Source of the DNA: Thermococcus sp. MAR1
GTDB taxonomy: Archaea; Methanobacteriota_B; Thermococci; Thermococcales; Thermococcaceae
DNA length: 64,000 nucleotides
Assembly: GCF_012027305.1 (NCBI RefSeq)
Contig: NZ_SNUF01000002.1
Location: forward strand, 62,001 to 126,000
Direction: 5' to 3'
Numbering within the stretch: the stretch's first letter is position 1; each line of letters starts with the position of its first letter. Under the pieces are notes generated by a model, which worked only from the letters and a program-made list of their open reading frames with translations, did not search any database and was not told where the DNA came from. The position numbers and the translations under genes are program-made. Shown here piece by piece: positions 31,771 to 39,500 of the stretch.

Positions 31771-32206
31771 AGGAACCACCCACTCCACTGGAAACCCAGC
31801 CCCATCGCTGATTTTTATTCAGGGAATCGACAATTTATTGAACATGTGATAATTTTAAGGTTTACAGTTGTCAACCAGCCAATTTGATCGAAGAGATCTT
31901 GAATGTCAAACATGTGCTCCAGAGGAAGCACCGGATGCAGAGGAAAGCATAGATAATCGAGCTAAGGGGTTTATATGCCTTGTTGAACAGGAGAATGTAA
32001 AAAGCGGAGGAGATAATAGAAGAGATAACCAAAGAAAAGAAGGCAGAATCACTACTCTTCGCCCCCAGACTCCCATTATATGGCTTCAAGAACGGCGTCG
32101 AGAAGCCTCCTCGAGCCCTTCCTTTAGTCATACCAGTGCTGCAACCACTACTCTTCGAGCCCAGAAAGCTACCATCATTGGAACCTTAGAAAGTTAAAAG
32201 GAAAAC
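31771..32206. other. Region between cdc6 and the origin-side gene
   Basis: Holds the cdc6 promoter side and an AT-rich stretch near 31810-31870. On the plus strand, GGTTTATATG (about 31969-31978) could be a TATA box. From 32001 a frame stays open for 62 codons to TAG 32187 (AEEIIEEITKEKKAESLLF..., then FAPRLPLYGFKNGVEKPP), with GCGGAGGAG inside but no ATG, GTG or TTG at its head. It may be the tail of a decayed gene. Confidence 0.35.
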
Positions 32207-32830
32207 TCAGAAGTACCCAACGTCCTTTCCCTGCTCTTCCATTTCTTTCTTAGCCGCGAACACTTCGTCGAGAAGATTTTTGGCATCCTCAACGCTCATG
32301 CCGACCTTAACCGTGAGAAACCTCATGAGCTCATCCCTGCTGGCGCCGCGTTCAACCCTCTCCAAGACCATCCCCACGATGCGGTCAAAGAGTTCCTTCG
32401 CAAAGGCCTCTTCCAGACCCAGGGCTGAAACCGCGGACATCAAGCCTATGAGCAACGCCGTCAGAGCGTCGTTGAACTCGTCCTTGCCGAGAGTCTTCTT
32501 GTCCAGATCAACGCGGAGGTAAACGTCATCGTCCATTCCCGAGAGCGTGAACTTCATGAGGTTCACCTGGTCATTGAGACGAAGGAGGGTGTGGTACACC
32601 CTGAGCTTCTCATCCTTCGTCATGGGGAACGTTTCAAGGCCCAGGGGGGCCAGCAAATGGATGAAATCCTCTGAAAACGTCACCAGCAGTGAGAACGGCA
32701 TCCTCGGATGCTCGGCCACGTACATGCCGGACCCCACCCTTCGGATGGACCACGGAAGGTCAACTATGTCCTCGGCCGTATCGCTGCCTGCCTTGAGCCA
32801 CTCAAGAACCTGGGTTTCAATATCACCCAT
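32207..32830 (-). CDS. Conserved Thermococcales protein next to the origin, unknown function
   Basis: 207 aa from ATG 32830 (MGDIETQVLEWLKAG), preceded by GGTGGTTCAC. The fold looks like the YbjN/type III chaperone-like group (central sheet LVTFSEDFIHLLAPL, helical ends), but this is a weak impression. Soluble, acidic, no membrane helix. It lies on the cdc6 side of the origin and points away from it. No direct evidence links it to replication. Confidence 0.65.
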   Translation of the reverse strand: MGDIETQVLEWLKAGSDTAEDIVDLPWSIRRVGSGMYVAEHPRMPFSLLVTFSEDFIHLLAPLGLETFPMTKDEKLRVYHTLLRLNDQVNLMKFTLSGMDDDVYLRVDLDKKTLGKDEFNDALTALLIGLMSAVSALGLEEAFAKELFDRIVGMVLERVERGASRDELMRFLTVKVGMSVEDAKNLLDEVFAAKKEMEEQGKDVGYF

Positions 32831-33094
32831 GTGAACCACCAGTAGAAATTTGGACAAAGGGGTTAATAACGTTACACTCGAAACAGGCTTCCACCGGAAG
32901 CGAAGGAGTTTTCAGCACACTTCTGTACACAGAAAGTTTCCAATTGTAAATGAACAGATGAACTCATTCGTTCACTTCCACTGAAAGAAGAATGAACATG
33001 AATGAACATCAAAAAACATACACTAGAGTCCATAAAAGAGCATTTAGGGAAAACATTAGTGTTAACATCGAAGGATAAAAGTTAACAAAATTAA

Positions 33095-33123
33095 CCCCCA
33101 GAGAGTTTCATTTCCTGTGGAAC
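33095..33123 (-). promoter_or_regulatory. Origin recognition box (ORB), minus orientation
   Basis: On the minus strand it starts GTTCCACAGGAAATGAAAC and ends with CTCTCTGGGGG, matching the archaeal ORB layout of an imperfect palindrome followed by a G-string. It shares GGAAATGAAACTCT with the plus-strand box at 33375. Confidence 0.85.
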
Positions 33124-33374
33124 TGGAGTTGTTGCTACTCCCTAATACTGACCATGTTTCTGGTGAAACTCCCCCGTTTTTTATACAACTTCTGATATTT
33201 ATATATTTTCATGAACAATGTTCATAAAAAGAACGCAATTCTAAGTAGTGATGAAAGATAGTTCAGCAAATCACAAACACTCCTTAAAAATTATGGATTT
33301 GCTCTTTGTAATCTGTCTTATAAATCCTCCTTTTCATACTCATTGGCCTCAAATCCATCCATAATCAAAACCGG

Positions 33375-33402
33375 GTTCCAGTGGAAATGAAACTCTGGGG
33401 GG
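33375..33402 (+). promoter_or_regulatory. Origin recognition box (ORB), plus orientation
   Basis: Starts GTTCCAGTGGAAATGAAAC and ends CTCTGGGGGG, a full ORB with palindrome and G-string, inverted relative to the box at 33095. Orc1/Cdc6 is the expected ligand. Confidence 0.88.
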
Positions 33403-33432
33403 TCGTTTAGATGAGCATCGAAAAAGACCTCT

Positions 33433-33446
33433 GTTTCCACTGGAAA
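33433..33446. promoter_or_regulatory. Mini-ORB palindrome
   Basis: GTTTCCACTGGAAA, the ORB core without a G-string, 30 bp beyond the plus-strand ORB. Confidence 0.65.
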
Positions 33447-33516
33447 AATGAGTCCATCCGTGGATGTACTGGGACATAGGTGATAATTTTTTAAAGCAGG
33501 TGACATAGTGTACACC

Positions 33517-34533
33517 ATGATCCCAGTACTGGTGGTCAGACGACTTCTCCAAATGAAGGCCAAGGTCAGCAGGAACCGGCTCCTTCAAATAGCGGCACTT
33601 GTGTTTATACTGGCGGCTATCTTCGCGTTACTTTTCATGTATTTCGAGAACGTGGGCTTCTACACTGCCTTTTACTGGGCAGTCATAACGATGGCCACAA
33701 TTGGATACGGTGATATAACTCCCCAAACCGAAGCCGGCCGCGCGGTGGCTATGGTCGCCGCCGTTGCTGGAATCTCGACTTTTACCGCCCTCGTTTCCAT
33801 TCTAGCCGAATACTTCATTTCATCGTCTCTGAGGAGGATGATGGGAATGCACAGCGTTAGATATTCCGGACACTACGTGATAATCGGCCGCGGGAGCAGC
33901 ATACCAAGCTGCGTGAGCGAACTCACCTCCGCGATTTCCAGTGGAGAGGTGGAGATGAAACCTATAGTGGTGGTCTTCCCCGACGAGGGCGAGCGGAAGA
34001 AGGTCGAGCTTCCAGAGGAAGTGGAGGTTCTCATCGGCGACCCAACGAATCCGGAAACGCTGGAACGCGCCCACGTGAAGGAGGCTTCCTACGTCATCCT
34101 TGCCCTCGAGGACGACTCGAAGTCCGTCTTCACTACCCTCCTGGTGAAGCGCATGTCTAATGCGAAGGTATTCGTCGAGGCCCTCCGCGGGGAGAGCCTG
34201 GAGCTGCTCAAGGGGGCTGGAGCTGACAGGGTGATACTCAGCAGGAGCCTCGCGGGAAGGCTTCTCGCCAGTTCCGTTTTCGAGCCGGAGGTGGTGGACG
34301 TCATAGACGACCTGACCACAGCCTCGGGCGGCTACGATATCACCGTTCTGGAGCGGGGGGACCTGTGGGGCGTCCCCTACGTCGAGGCCATGAAGCGCCT
34401 CCACAGTGAAGGCTACTTCCTTCTCGGTTATTACAAGGAAAAGCCCGTTCTCAATCCTGCGCTGAATGAGGAGATTCCCGAAGGGTCAAAACTCATCATC
34501 ATAAAGCCCGGCTCTTCCAGTGGAAAAAGGTGA
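33517..34533 (+). CDS. Potassium channel with RCK (TrkA-N) domain
   Basis: 338 aa. Helix 1 (about 24-43), pore loop with selectivity filter TIGYGD (61-66), helix 2 (about 75-98), then a cytoplasmic RCK domain with a Rossmann fold (YVIIGRG) and a second, C-terminal RCK-type lobe. This is the MthK-like two-helix K+ channel gated by ligand binding to RCK. ATG 33517 is 26-27 nt after a TTTTTTAAA TATA element, so it is probably leaderless; GTG 33508 with AGGTGA upstream is the alternative. Two ORB-like palindromes lie within the gene (33935 and 34515). Confidence 0.9.
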   Translation: MIPVLVVRRLLQMKAKVSRNRLLQIAALVFILAAIFALLFMYFENVGFYTAFYWAVITMATIGYGDITPQTEAGRAVAMVAAVAGISTFTALVSILAEYFISSSLRRMMGMHSVRYSGHYVIIGRGSSIPSCVSELTSAISSGEVEMKPIVVVFPDEGERKKVELPEEVEVLIGDPTNPETLERAHVKEASYVILALEDDSKSVFTTLLVKRMSNAKVFVEALRGESLELLKGAGADRVILSRSLAGRLLASSVFEPEVVDVIDDLTTASGGYDITVLERGDLWGVPYVEAMKRLHSEGYFLLGYYKEKPVLNPALNEEIPEGSKLIIIKPGSSSGKR

Positions 34534-34602
34534 TGGTGTTGCTTTATTCTCTTTATATCCAATCACATGCCCTATTTAAGCGCAGAACGGTTCCTCAGGG
34601 GC

Positions 34603-34671
34603 ATGAATTTGAAATATTACCCAACACCGGGCAGTTTCATCTGCCGCTCCACCGGAAAGAAAAGTATATAA
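34603..34671 (+). CDS. Possible leaderless 22-codon ORF upstream of radA
   Basis: ATG 34603 lies 27 nt after a TATA-like CTATTTAAG and opens MNLKYYPTPGSFICRSTGKK, ending at TAA 34669 inside the radA TATA box. There is no further evidence; it could be chance. Confidence 0.2.
   Translation: MNLKYYPTPGSFICRSTGKKSI
34664..34671 (+). promoter_or_regulatory. TATA box of radA
   Basis: GTATATAA, predicted transcription start about 34695, leaving a leader of some 25 nt with the GGGTGAG site. An ORB-like CTCCACCGGAAAG lies directly upstream (34647-34659). Confidence 0.6.
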
Positions 34672-34720
34672 CCCTTTGGCTTTTTACCCCTATGGAAGGT
34701 AGCCGTAGCGGGTGAGTGAG

Positions 34721-35785
34721 ATGCCAAGGAAGAAGAAGGCTGAGGATGAAATAAAAGAGCTCGAAGAGTTTGAGGAGCTCGATGTCGTTGAGGAGTCCCC
34801 ATCAAGCTCAACCAAGAAAAAGAAGGAGAAGGAAATAAGGACCCTTGAGGATCTCCCAGGGGTTGGTCCTGCCACTGCTGAAAAGCTCCGCGAGGCTGGT
34901 TACGACAGCATCGAGGCCATAGCCGTTGCCTCTCCGATGGAACTTAAGGAGATCGCGGGAATAAGTGAAGGTGCAGCGCTCAAGATAATCCAGGCCGCAA
35001 GGGAAGCGGCAAACATCGGAACCTTCATGAGAGCAGATGAGTATATGGAGAAGCGCAGAACCATAGGCAGGATTTCCACTGGAAGCAAGAGCCTCGACAA
35101 ACTCGTTGGTGGTGGAGTCGAGACTCAGGCCATAACCGAGGTTTTCGGTGAGTTTGGTTCCGGAAAGACCCAGCTGGCGCACACCCTTGCGGTGATGGTT
35201 CAGCTCCCAGAGGAAGAGGGCGGCCTCCACGGTTCGGTCATCTGGATAGACACCGAGAACACCTTCAGGCCCGAGAGAATAAGGCAGATTGCAGAGAACC
35301 GCGGCCTCGACCCCGACGAGACGCTCAAGAACATCTACGTGGCCAGGGCCTTCAACAGCAACCACCAGATGCTCCTCATCGAGAAGGCGGAAGAGATAAT
35401 CAAGGAGAAGGCAGAAACAGACAGGCCCGTCAAGTTGCTCGTCGTTGACTCGCTCATGGCCCACTTCAGGAGCGAGTACGTGGGCAGGGGAACCCTCGCC
35501 GAGAGGCAGCAGAAGCTGGCCAAGCACCTGGCCGACCTGCACCGCATTGCTGACCTCTACGACATAGCTGTCTTCGTCACCAACCAGGTACAGGCCAAAC
35601 CGGATGCCTTCTTCGGCGACCCGACGAGGCCCGTCGGCGGCCATATCCTGGCCCACAGCGCGACCCTTAGGATTTACCTGAGGAAGGGCAAGGCCGGCAA
35701 GCGCGTCGCCAGGCTTATAGACAGCCCACACCTCCCCGAGGGTGAGGCGATCTTCAGGATAACCGACAAGGGCATCGAGGACTGA
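34721..35785 (+). CDS. radA: Recombinase RadA
   Basis: 354 aa. N-terminal charged tail, helix-hairpin-helix domain (about 40-95), then the RecA-type ATPase with Walker A GEFGSGKT (143-150) and Walker B LLVVDSLM. Forms filaments on single-stranded DNA for strand exchange. No intein interrupts it. The DNA coding for RISTGSK (around 35073) is an ORB-like palindrome. Start at ATG 34721 with GGGTGAG upstream; GTG 34712 is an alternative. nucS follows 35 nt downstream. Confidence 0.97.
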   Translation: MPRKKKAEDEIKELEEFEELDVVEESPSSSTKKKKEKEIRTLEDLPGVGPATAEKLREAGYDSIEAIAVASPMELKEIAGISEGAALKIIQAAREAANIGTFMRADEYMEKRRTIGRISTGSKSLDKLVGGGVETQAITEVFGEFGSGKTQLAHTLAVMVQLPEEEGGLHGSVIWIDTENTFRPERIRQIAENRGLDPDETLKNIYVARAFNSNHQMLLIEKAEEIIKEKAETDRPVKLLVVDSLMAHFRSEYVGRGTLAERQQKLAKHLADLHRIADLYDIAVFVTNQVQAKPDAFFGDPTRPVGGHILAHSATLRIYLRKGKAGKRVARLIDSPHLPEGEAIFRITDKGIED

Positions 35786-35820
35786 GTTAGCTTTTTAACC
35801 CCTCTTCTTTACCTCGTTCC

Positions 35821-36573
35821 ATGTCGAAAGTTAAGGCCGTTCAGAACCCCTCCCGCGATGAGCTCATGAGGATAGTCGATTCCGCCCTGTCATCCGAGGC
35901 AATGCTGACGATATTCGCCCGCTGTCGAGTTCACTACGATGGCCGGGCCAAGAGCGAGCTCGGCTCCGGCGACAGGGTGATAATAATCAAGCCGGACGGC
36001 GCTTTTCTCATCCACCAGAGCAGGAAGAGGGAACCCGTTAACTGGCAGCCGCCGGGGAGCTTCGTAACGGTTGAGGAGCGCGATGGGATTCTAGTCCTCC
36101 GTTCTGTCCGGCGAAAGCCGAAGGAGATACTTGAAGTCGAGCTTGAGGAAGTCTATCTGATCTCCCTGTTCAAGGCTGAGGACTACGAGGAGCTCGCTTT
36201 AACGGGCAGCGAGGCAGAGATGGCGGAGATGATATTCCGAAACCCGGAACTCATCGAGCCGGGCTTCAAGCCCCTCTTCAGAGAGAAGCAGATCGGCCAC
36301 GGCATAGTGGACATCCTAGGGCGCGATAAGAACGGAAACCTCGTCGTCCTTGAGCTGAAGCGCAGGAAAGCTGATTTGCATGCCGTAAGCCAGCTCAAGC
36401 GATACGTTGAAGCGCTGAAAAAAGAACACGGGACTGTGAGGGGGATACTGGTAGCACCGTCCCTTACCGCTGGTGCAAAGAAGCTCCTCGAAAAGGAGGG
36501 CCTTGAGTTCAGGAAGGTCGAGCCTCCGAAGAGGGAAAAGCTCGGAAAGGGCAGGCAGAAAACCCTGTTTTAG
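35821..36573 (+). CDS. nucS: Mismatch-specific endonuclease NucS/EndoMS
   Basis: 250 aa. An N-terminal half-pipe DNA-binding domain and a C-terminal RecB-like nuclease domain with GHGIVDILGRDKNGNLVVLELKRRKAD (the D and E-x-K catalytic residues). The last five residues QKTLF form a PCNA-interacting box. Cuts both strands at mismatches, giving a MutS-independent repair path. It sits directly after radA, as in other Thermococcales, suggesting repair of the double-strand cuts by recombination. Its 3' end overlaps the convergent DUF473 gene by 4 nt. Confidence 0.95.
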   Translation: MSKVKAVQNPSRDELMRIVDSALSSEAMLTIFARCRVHYDGRAKSELGSGDRVIIIKPDGAFLIHQSRKREPVNWQPPGSFVTVEERDGILVLRSVRRKPKEILEVELEEVYLISLFKAEDYEELALTGSEAEMAEMIFRNPELIEPGFKPLFREKQIGHGIVDILGRDKNGNLVVLELKRRKADLHAVSQLKRYVEALKKEHGTVRGILVAPSLTAGAKKLLEKEGLEFRKVEPPKREKLGKGRQKTLF

Positions 36574-36950
36574 CCTATGTCCATCTCCTGGGGCAGCATC
36601 TCGCGAACCCTGACCACCAGCACCGTGTTCCTCTTCCTCACCTCAACTATCCTGCCGAGGCCCAGGAGCCTCACCTGTGCCCTGCACACGGTCACTTCCC
36701 TCTCGTCGCTCTCCTCCCAGGGAATCCTCTGCTCCATGCTCTCCAGGCGGAGTATCTCCGCGAGGAGCCCCTCCGTGCCCACGGTAACGTCTTGGAAAGT
36801 CTCGTAGGTGAGGAAGACCCTTCCAAGCTCTTTAGCTCTTTCAAGTGCAATAACGTTCCTCGCGCTCCTTAGTTCAAGTGTCTTGTACGGGCTCCTCAAA
36901 AGCTCATCGAGAACCCGTCTCGCAATTCCGGCGAGGGTTATCGCCTCCAT
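36570..36950 (-). CDS. DUF473-like protein
   Basis: 126 aa, soluble, beta-rich C terminus (GLGRIVEVRKRNTVLVVRVREMLP). It resembles the DUF473 family of euryarchaea, of unknown function. GGTGGGAG before the ATG overlaps the end of the PAC2 gene's leader, 9 nt apart, so the two are co-transcribed. Confidence 0.7.
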   Translation of the reverse strand: MEAITLAGIARRVLDELLRSPYKTLELRSARNVIALERAKELGRVFLTYETFQDVTVGTEGLLAEILRLESMEQRIPWEESDEREVTVCRAQVRLLGLGRIVEVRKRNTVLVVRVREMLPQEMDIG

Positions 36951-36959
36951 ACTCCCACC

Positions 36960-37688
36960 TCACAGGTAGATGCTCTCGTACTGCTTCTCGGCCTTTCTCC
37001 TCGCCTGCTCCATCTGCTCGTGCATCTTCCTCAGCTGGGCCTCTATCATCTCCGCCTCCTTGATGAGCGGCTCCGTTGAGACCTCTATTGGCGTCAGCTT
37101 CTTGAGAACCTCTATGACGTTCGCAGCGGCCCTCGGGTCGGGTCTGTCCCCGAAGGTCTCGCCGAGGAGGACATAGGCATCGAGTTTCTCCTTGCTGGCC
37201 TCCCAGAGGAGCTTCCCGCTCATCCCCATTATTGAGCCGTACTGGAGGATTTTCACCCCCAGGTTCTCAAGTTCCCTGTTCAGCTCTTCCCTTGCTCCAA
37301 CACCCCACACGTCCATCTTCTCCTTGAAAAAGCCTATCCCGATGCCCCCTAATGACACTACCTTCTTTGCCCCCATCTCCTTGAGATACCTCACGAGCTC
37401 CCGGGCTATCTCGCTCACCAGGGTGGGTGGGACGTAGATGTCCGCCATGGCCAGTATCAGGTTGTCCTTGCCGTAGAACCTCAGCGGAGGGTTGGGCTTG
37501 CCGTCGAGGATCAGCGCCATGGGCGGGATGAACGGACTTTCCACGTAGCCTATCATCTCCATTCCGAGCTCTTTCGCCAAGAAGTTGGCCGCTATGTGGC
37601 CAACCAGGCCTATCCCTGGGTAGCCCTCTATCAGTATAGGATTCCTTATCTCCGGGAGCACTATCTTCACAGGCCCCCCGTTGTCCAT
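36960..37688 (-). CDS. PAC2-family protein (proteasome assembly chaperone-like)
   Basis: 242 aa. PAC2 domain: ILIEGYPGIGLVGHIAANFLAKELGMEMIGYVESPFIPP, then VVSLGGIGIGFFKEKMDVWGVG and MSGKLLWEA. The C-terminal 45 residues form a charged coiled coil (IEAQLRKMHEQMEQARRKAEKQ). Archaeal relatives (PbaA/PbaB type) include proteasome assembly factors; others have unknown roles. GGGTGAGAG precedes the ATG. First gene of a two-gene unit with the DUF473 gene. Confidence 0.85.
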   Translation of the reverse strand: MDNGGPVKIVLPEIRNPILIEGYPGIGLVGHIAANFLAKELGMEMIGYVESPFIPPMALILDGKPNPPLRFYGKDNLILAMADIYVPPTLVSEIARELVRYLKEMGAKKVVSLGGIGIGFFKEKMDVWGVGAREELNRELENLGVKILQYGSIMGMSGKLLWEASKEKLDAYVLLGETFGDRPDPRAAANVIEVLKKLTPIEVSTEPLIKEAEMIEAQLRKMHEQMEQARRKAEKQYESIYL

Positions 37689-37737
37689 GCTCTCACCCCC
37701 TAAAAATTTAATTCCAAAAGGTTATTAAATTTTGCCC

Positions 37738-37953
37738 CTACCTGCCGGTACTTCCCTTCAGCTCCGCCTTTATCTTCCACTCATACCAGATGAAGCCTCC
37801 GGTTATCCAACCCCCCATAAACGTCACAAACCAGCCGAGTGATGGTCTAACCCCCGAACTCAGAAGATGGAACATTAGGAAAGTGCCCACGAACCAGCCA
37901 ATGATGCCCGCGAACGTCCAGGATATGAGCCATCTGCCGAGACCGGCCGGCAT
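37738..37953 (-). CDS. Small membrane protein
   Basis: 71 aa, two hydrophobic helices (about 9-30 and 40-58) with a short basic tail. ATG 37953 (MPAGLGRWLISWTF) with GAGGGA upstream; a TTG at 37959 would add two residues. Not recognised. Confidence 0.6.
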   Translation of the reverse strand: MPAGLGRWLISWTFAGIIGWFVGTFLMFHLLSSGVRPSLGWFVTFMGGWITGGFIWYEWKIKAELKGSTGR

Positions 37954-38067
37954 CTCCAATCCCTCATGCCTTTGATCTTCATTGCCTTAAGCTTTATTCC
38001 GAGTTCCATTTCCACTGGAAAAGCAACCCTTAAATAATTCGGGCGTTATTTTTACAGGGTGATGTCT

Positions 38068-38841
38068 ATGGTGAAGATTGGTATTATAGGTGGTTCCGGT
38101 GTTTACGGCGTCTTCGAGCCGAAAGAAACCCTGAAGGTCCACACGCCCTACGGCAGGCCTTCGGCTCCAGTGGAAATAGGCGAAATCGAGGGCGTTGAGG
38201 TCGCTTTTATCCCGAGACACGGCAAGCACCACGAGTTCCCGCCCCATGAGGTTCCCTATAGGGCAAACATCTGGGCGCTCAAAGAGCTCGGCGTTGAGAG
38301 GGTCATCGGTGTTACGGCTGTGGGCTCGCTCCGGGAGGAGTACAAACCGGGGGACATCGTCATAACCGACCAGTTCATCGACTTCACCAAAAAGAGGGAC
38401 TACACCTTCTACAACGGACCGCGCGTTGCCCACGTTTCCATGGCCGACCCCTTCTGCCCGGAGATGAGGAAGATATTCTACGAGACGGCGAAGGAGCTCG
38501 GCTTTCCGGTCCACGAAAAGGGCACCTACGTCTGCATCGAGGGGCCGAGGTTCTCAACGCGCGCTGAGAGCTTCATGTTCAGGCAGTATGCCCACATCAT
38601 TGGCATGACGCTCGTTCCTGAGGTAAACCTAGCCAGGGAGCTCGGCATGTGCTACGTCAACATAGTGACCGTTACCGACTACGACGTCTGGGCTGACAAG
38701 CCCGTCGATGCACAGGAAGTGCTCAAGGTGATGAAGGAAAACAACTACAAGGTCCAGGAACTGCTCAGGAAGGCCATCCCGAGGATTCCAGAGGAGAGGA
38801 AGTGCGGCTGTTCCGATGTGCTGAAGAGCATGTTTGTGTGA
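38068..38841 (+). CDS. mtnP: S-methyl-5'-thioadenosine phosphorylase (MTAP/MTIP family)
   Basis: 257 aa. Trimeric purine phosphorylase family: [30 protein letters not shown] (phosphate and ribose contacts), [29 protein letters not shown] and the base-binding VTVTDYDVW. The C-terminal KCGCSDV holds a C-x-C pair, which forms stabilising disulfides in the Pyrococcus enzyme. It cleaves methylthioadenosine (or methylthioinosine) to base and methylthioribose 1-phosphate in methionine salvage. A mini-ORB palindrome lies just upstream of the TATA box (38009-38021) and another inside the gene (38165-38176). Confidence 0.9.
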   Translation: MVKIGIIGGSGVYGVFEPKETLKVHTPYGRPSAPVEIGEIEGVEVAFIPRHGKHHEFPPHEVPYRANIWALKELGVERVIGVTAVGSLREEYKPGDIVITDQFIDFTKKRDYTFYNGPRVAHVSMADPFCPEMRKIFYETAKELGFPVHEKGTYVCIEGPRFSTRAESFMFRQYAHIIGMTLVPEVNLARELGMCYVNIVTVTDYDVWADKPVDAQEVLKVMKENNYKVQELLRKAIPRIPEERKCGCSDVLKSMFV

Positions 38842-38967
38842 TTTTCTTTCATTTCATGTCTCGTGTTGGTGACCACCGACTGACTCTTTTCTCTCTGGAA
38901 GGTTGGCTTTCAAAAGAAAAAAGTAAAGATTATAAATCTTGGTTGCAACGTTCTTCGGTGAACTTAA

Positions 38968-39429
38968 ATGAAGAAGGTTGCTTTAGTTGCTGCCTTGGTG
39001 TTCATTTCAGTGCTCCTGATTCCTTTTGCCAGCGCCTACGAGTTCCAGGCCTATGGGTACGTCACAAAGGTCGTCGATGGCGACACCGTGTGGTTCCACT
39101 CCTACTACGGCTACAGGGCTGGAGAAACCTTCAAGATCCGCTTTGCCGACATAAACGCGCCCGAGATATACACCGATGAAGGCAAGGAATCGAAGGCCGC
39201 CCTGGAGTGGCTCTTTGACACCTACGGCCGCTACGTCTACCTCGACGTCGATGATGTCTACGAAACCGACCGCTACGGCAGGGTCGTAGCAGTTGTCTAT
39301 CTCCCGTTCTGGTACTACGGCTACGCCCTGAACGTCAATGAGTGGCTCGTCGAGAGCGGCTACGCGAGCATCTGGGACCACTACAACGAGTTCAACCCCT
39401 ACTCCTGGAGCCTCTGGGTTCCCATTTGA
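38968..39429 (+). CDS. Secreted staphylococcal-nuclease-like protein
   Basis: 153 aa. Signal peptide (about 1-23, ending PFASA), then an SNase fold: VTKVVDGDTVWFH, KIRFADINAPEI and DRYGRVVAVVYL, in correct order with catalytic-type Asp, Arg and Glu residues (RFADINAPE, GRVV). Probably an extracellular Ca2+-dependent nuclease for nucleic acid feeding; exported SNases are common in Thermococcales. TATA TTATAAAT at 38930-38937 and a GGTG near the start. Aromatic-rich C terminus. Confidence 0.85.
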   Translation: MKKVALVAALVFISVLLIPFASAYEFQAYGYVTKVVDGDTVWFHSYYGYRAGETFKIRFADINAPEIYTDEGKESKAALEWLFDTYGRYVYLDVDDVYETDRYGRVVAVVYLPFWYYGYALNVNEWLVESGYASIWDHYNEFNPYSWSLWVPI

Positions 39430-39500
39430 GGGCTTTTCTCTTCTCCGACACCTTTTTAACTTCCACCGGAAACACAACCCTTTAAAAAGGGGTGGTGGCT

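Larger units (their letters stand above)
32831..33516. other. oriC: Replication origin oriC
   Basis: About 690 bp without genes, much more AT-rich than the surroundings, beside cdc6 and the PolD operon. Two long origin recognition boxes face opposite ways (33095-33123 minus, 33375-33402 plus) around an AT-rich core (33178-33240, with ATATTTATATATTTTC and the palindrome ATGAACA-A-TGTTCAT) that would suit duplex unwinding. Shorter boxes at 32888-32900 and 33433-33446 add to it. Repeated ATGAAC/GTTCAT elements occur at 32950-33010. This matches the known layout of Thermococcales origins. Confidence 0.9.

Noticed and set aside
24541-35785. Inteins in DP2 or RadA
   Set aside because: Both proteins are of normal intein-free length and the usual insertion motifs (NCDGDED, GSGKT region) are uninterrupted.
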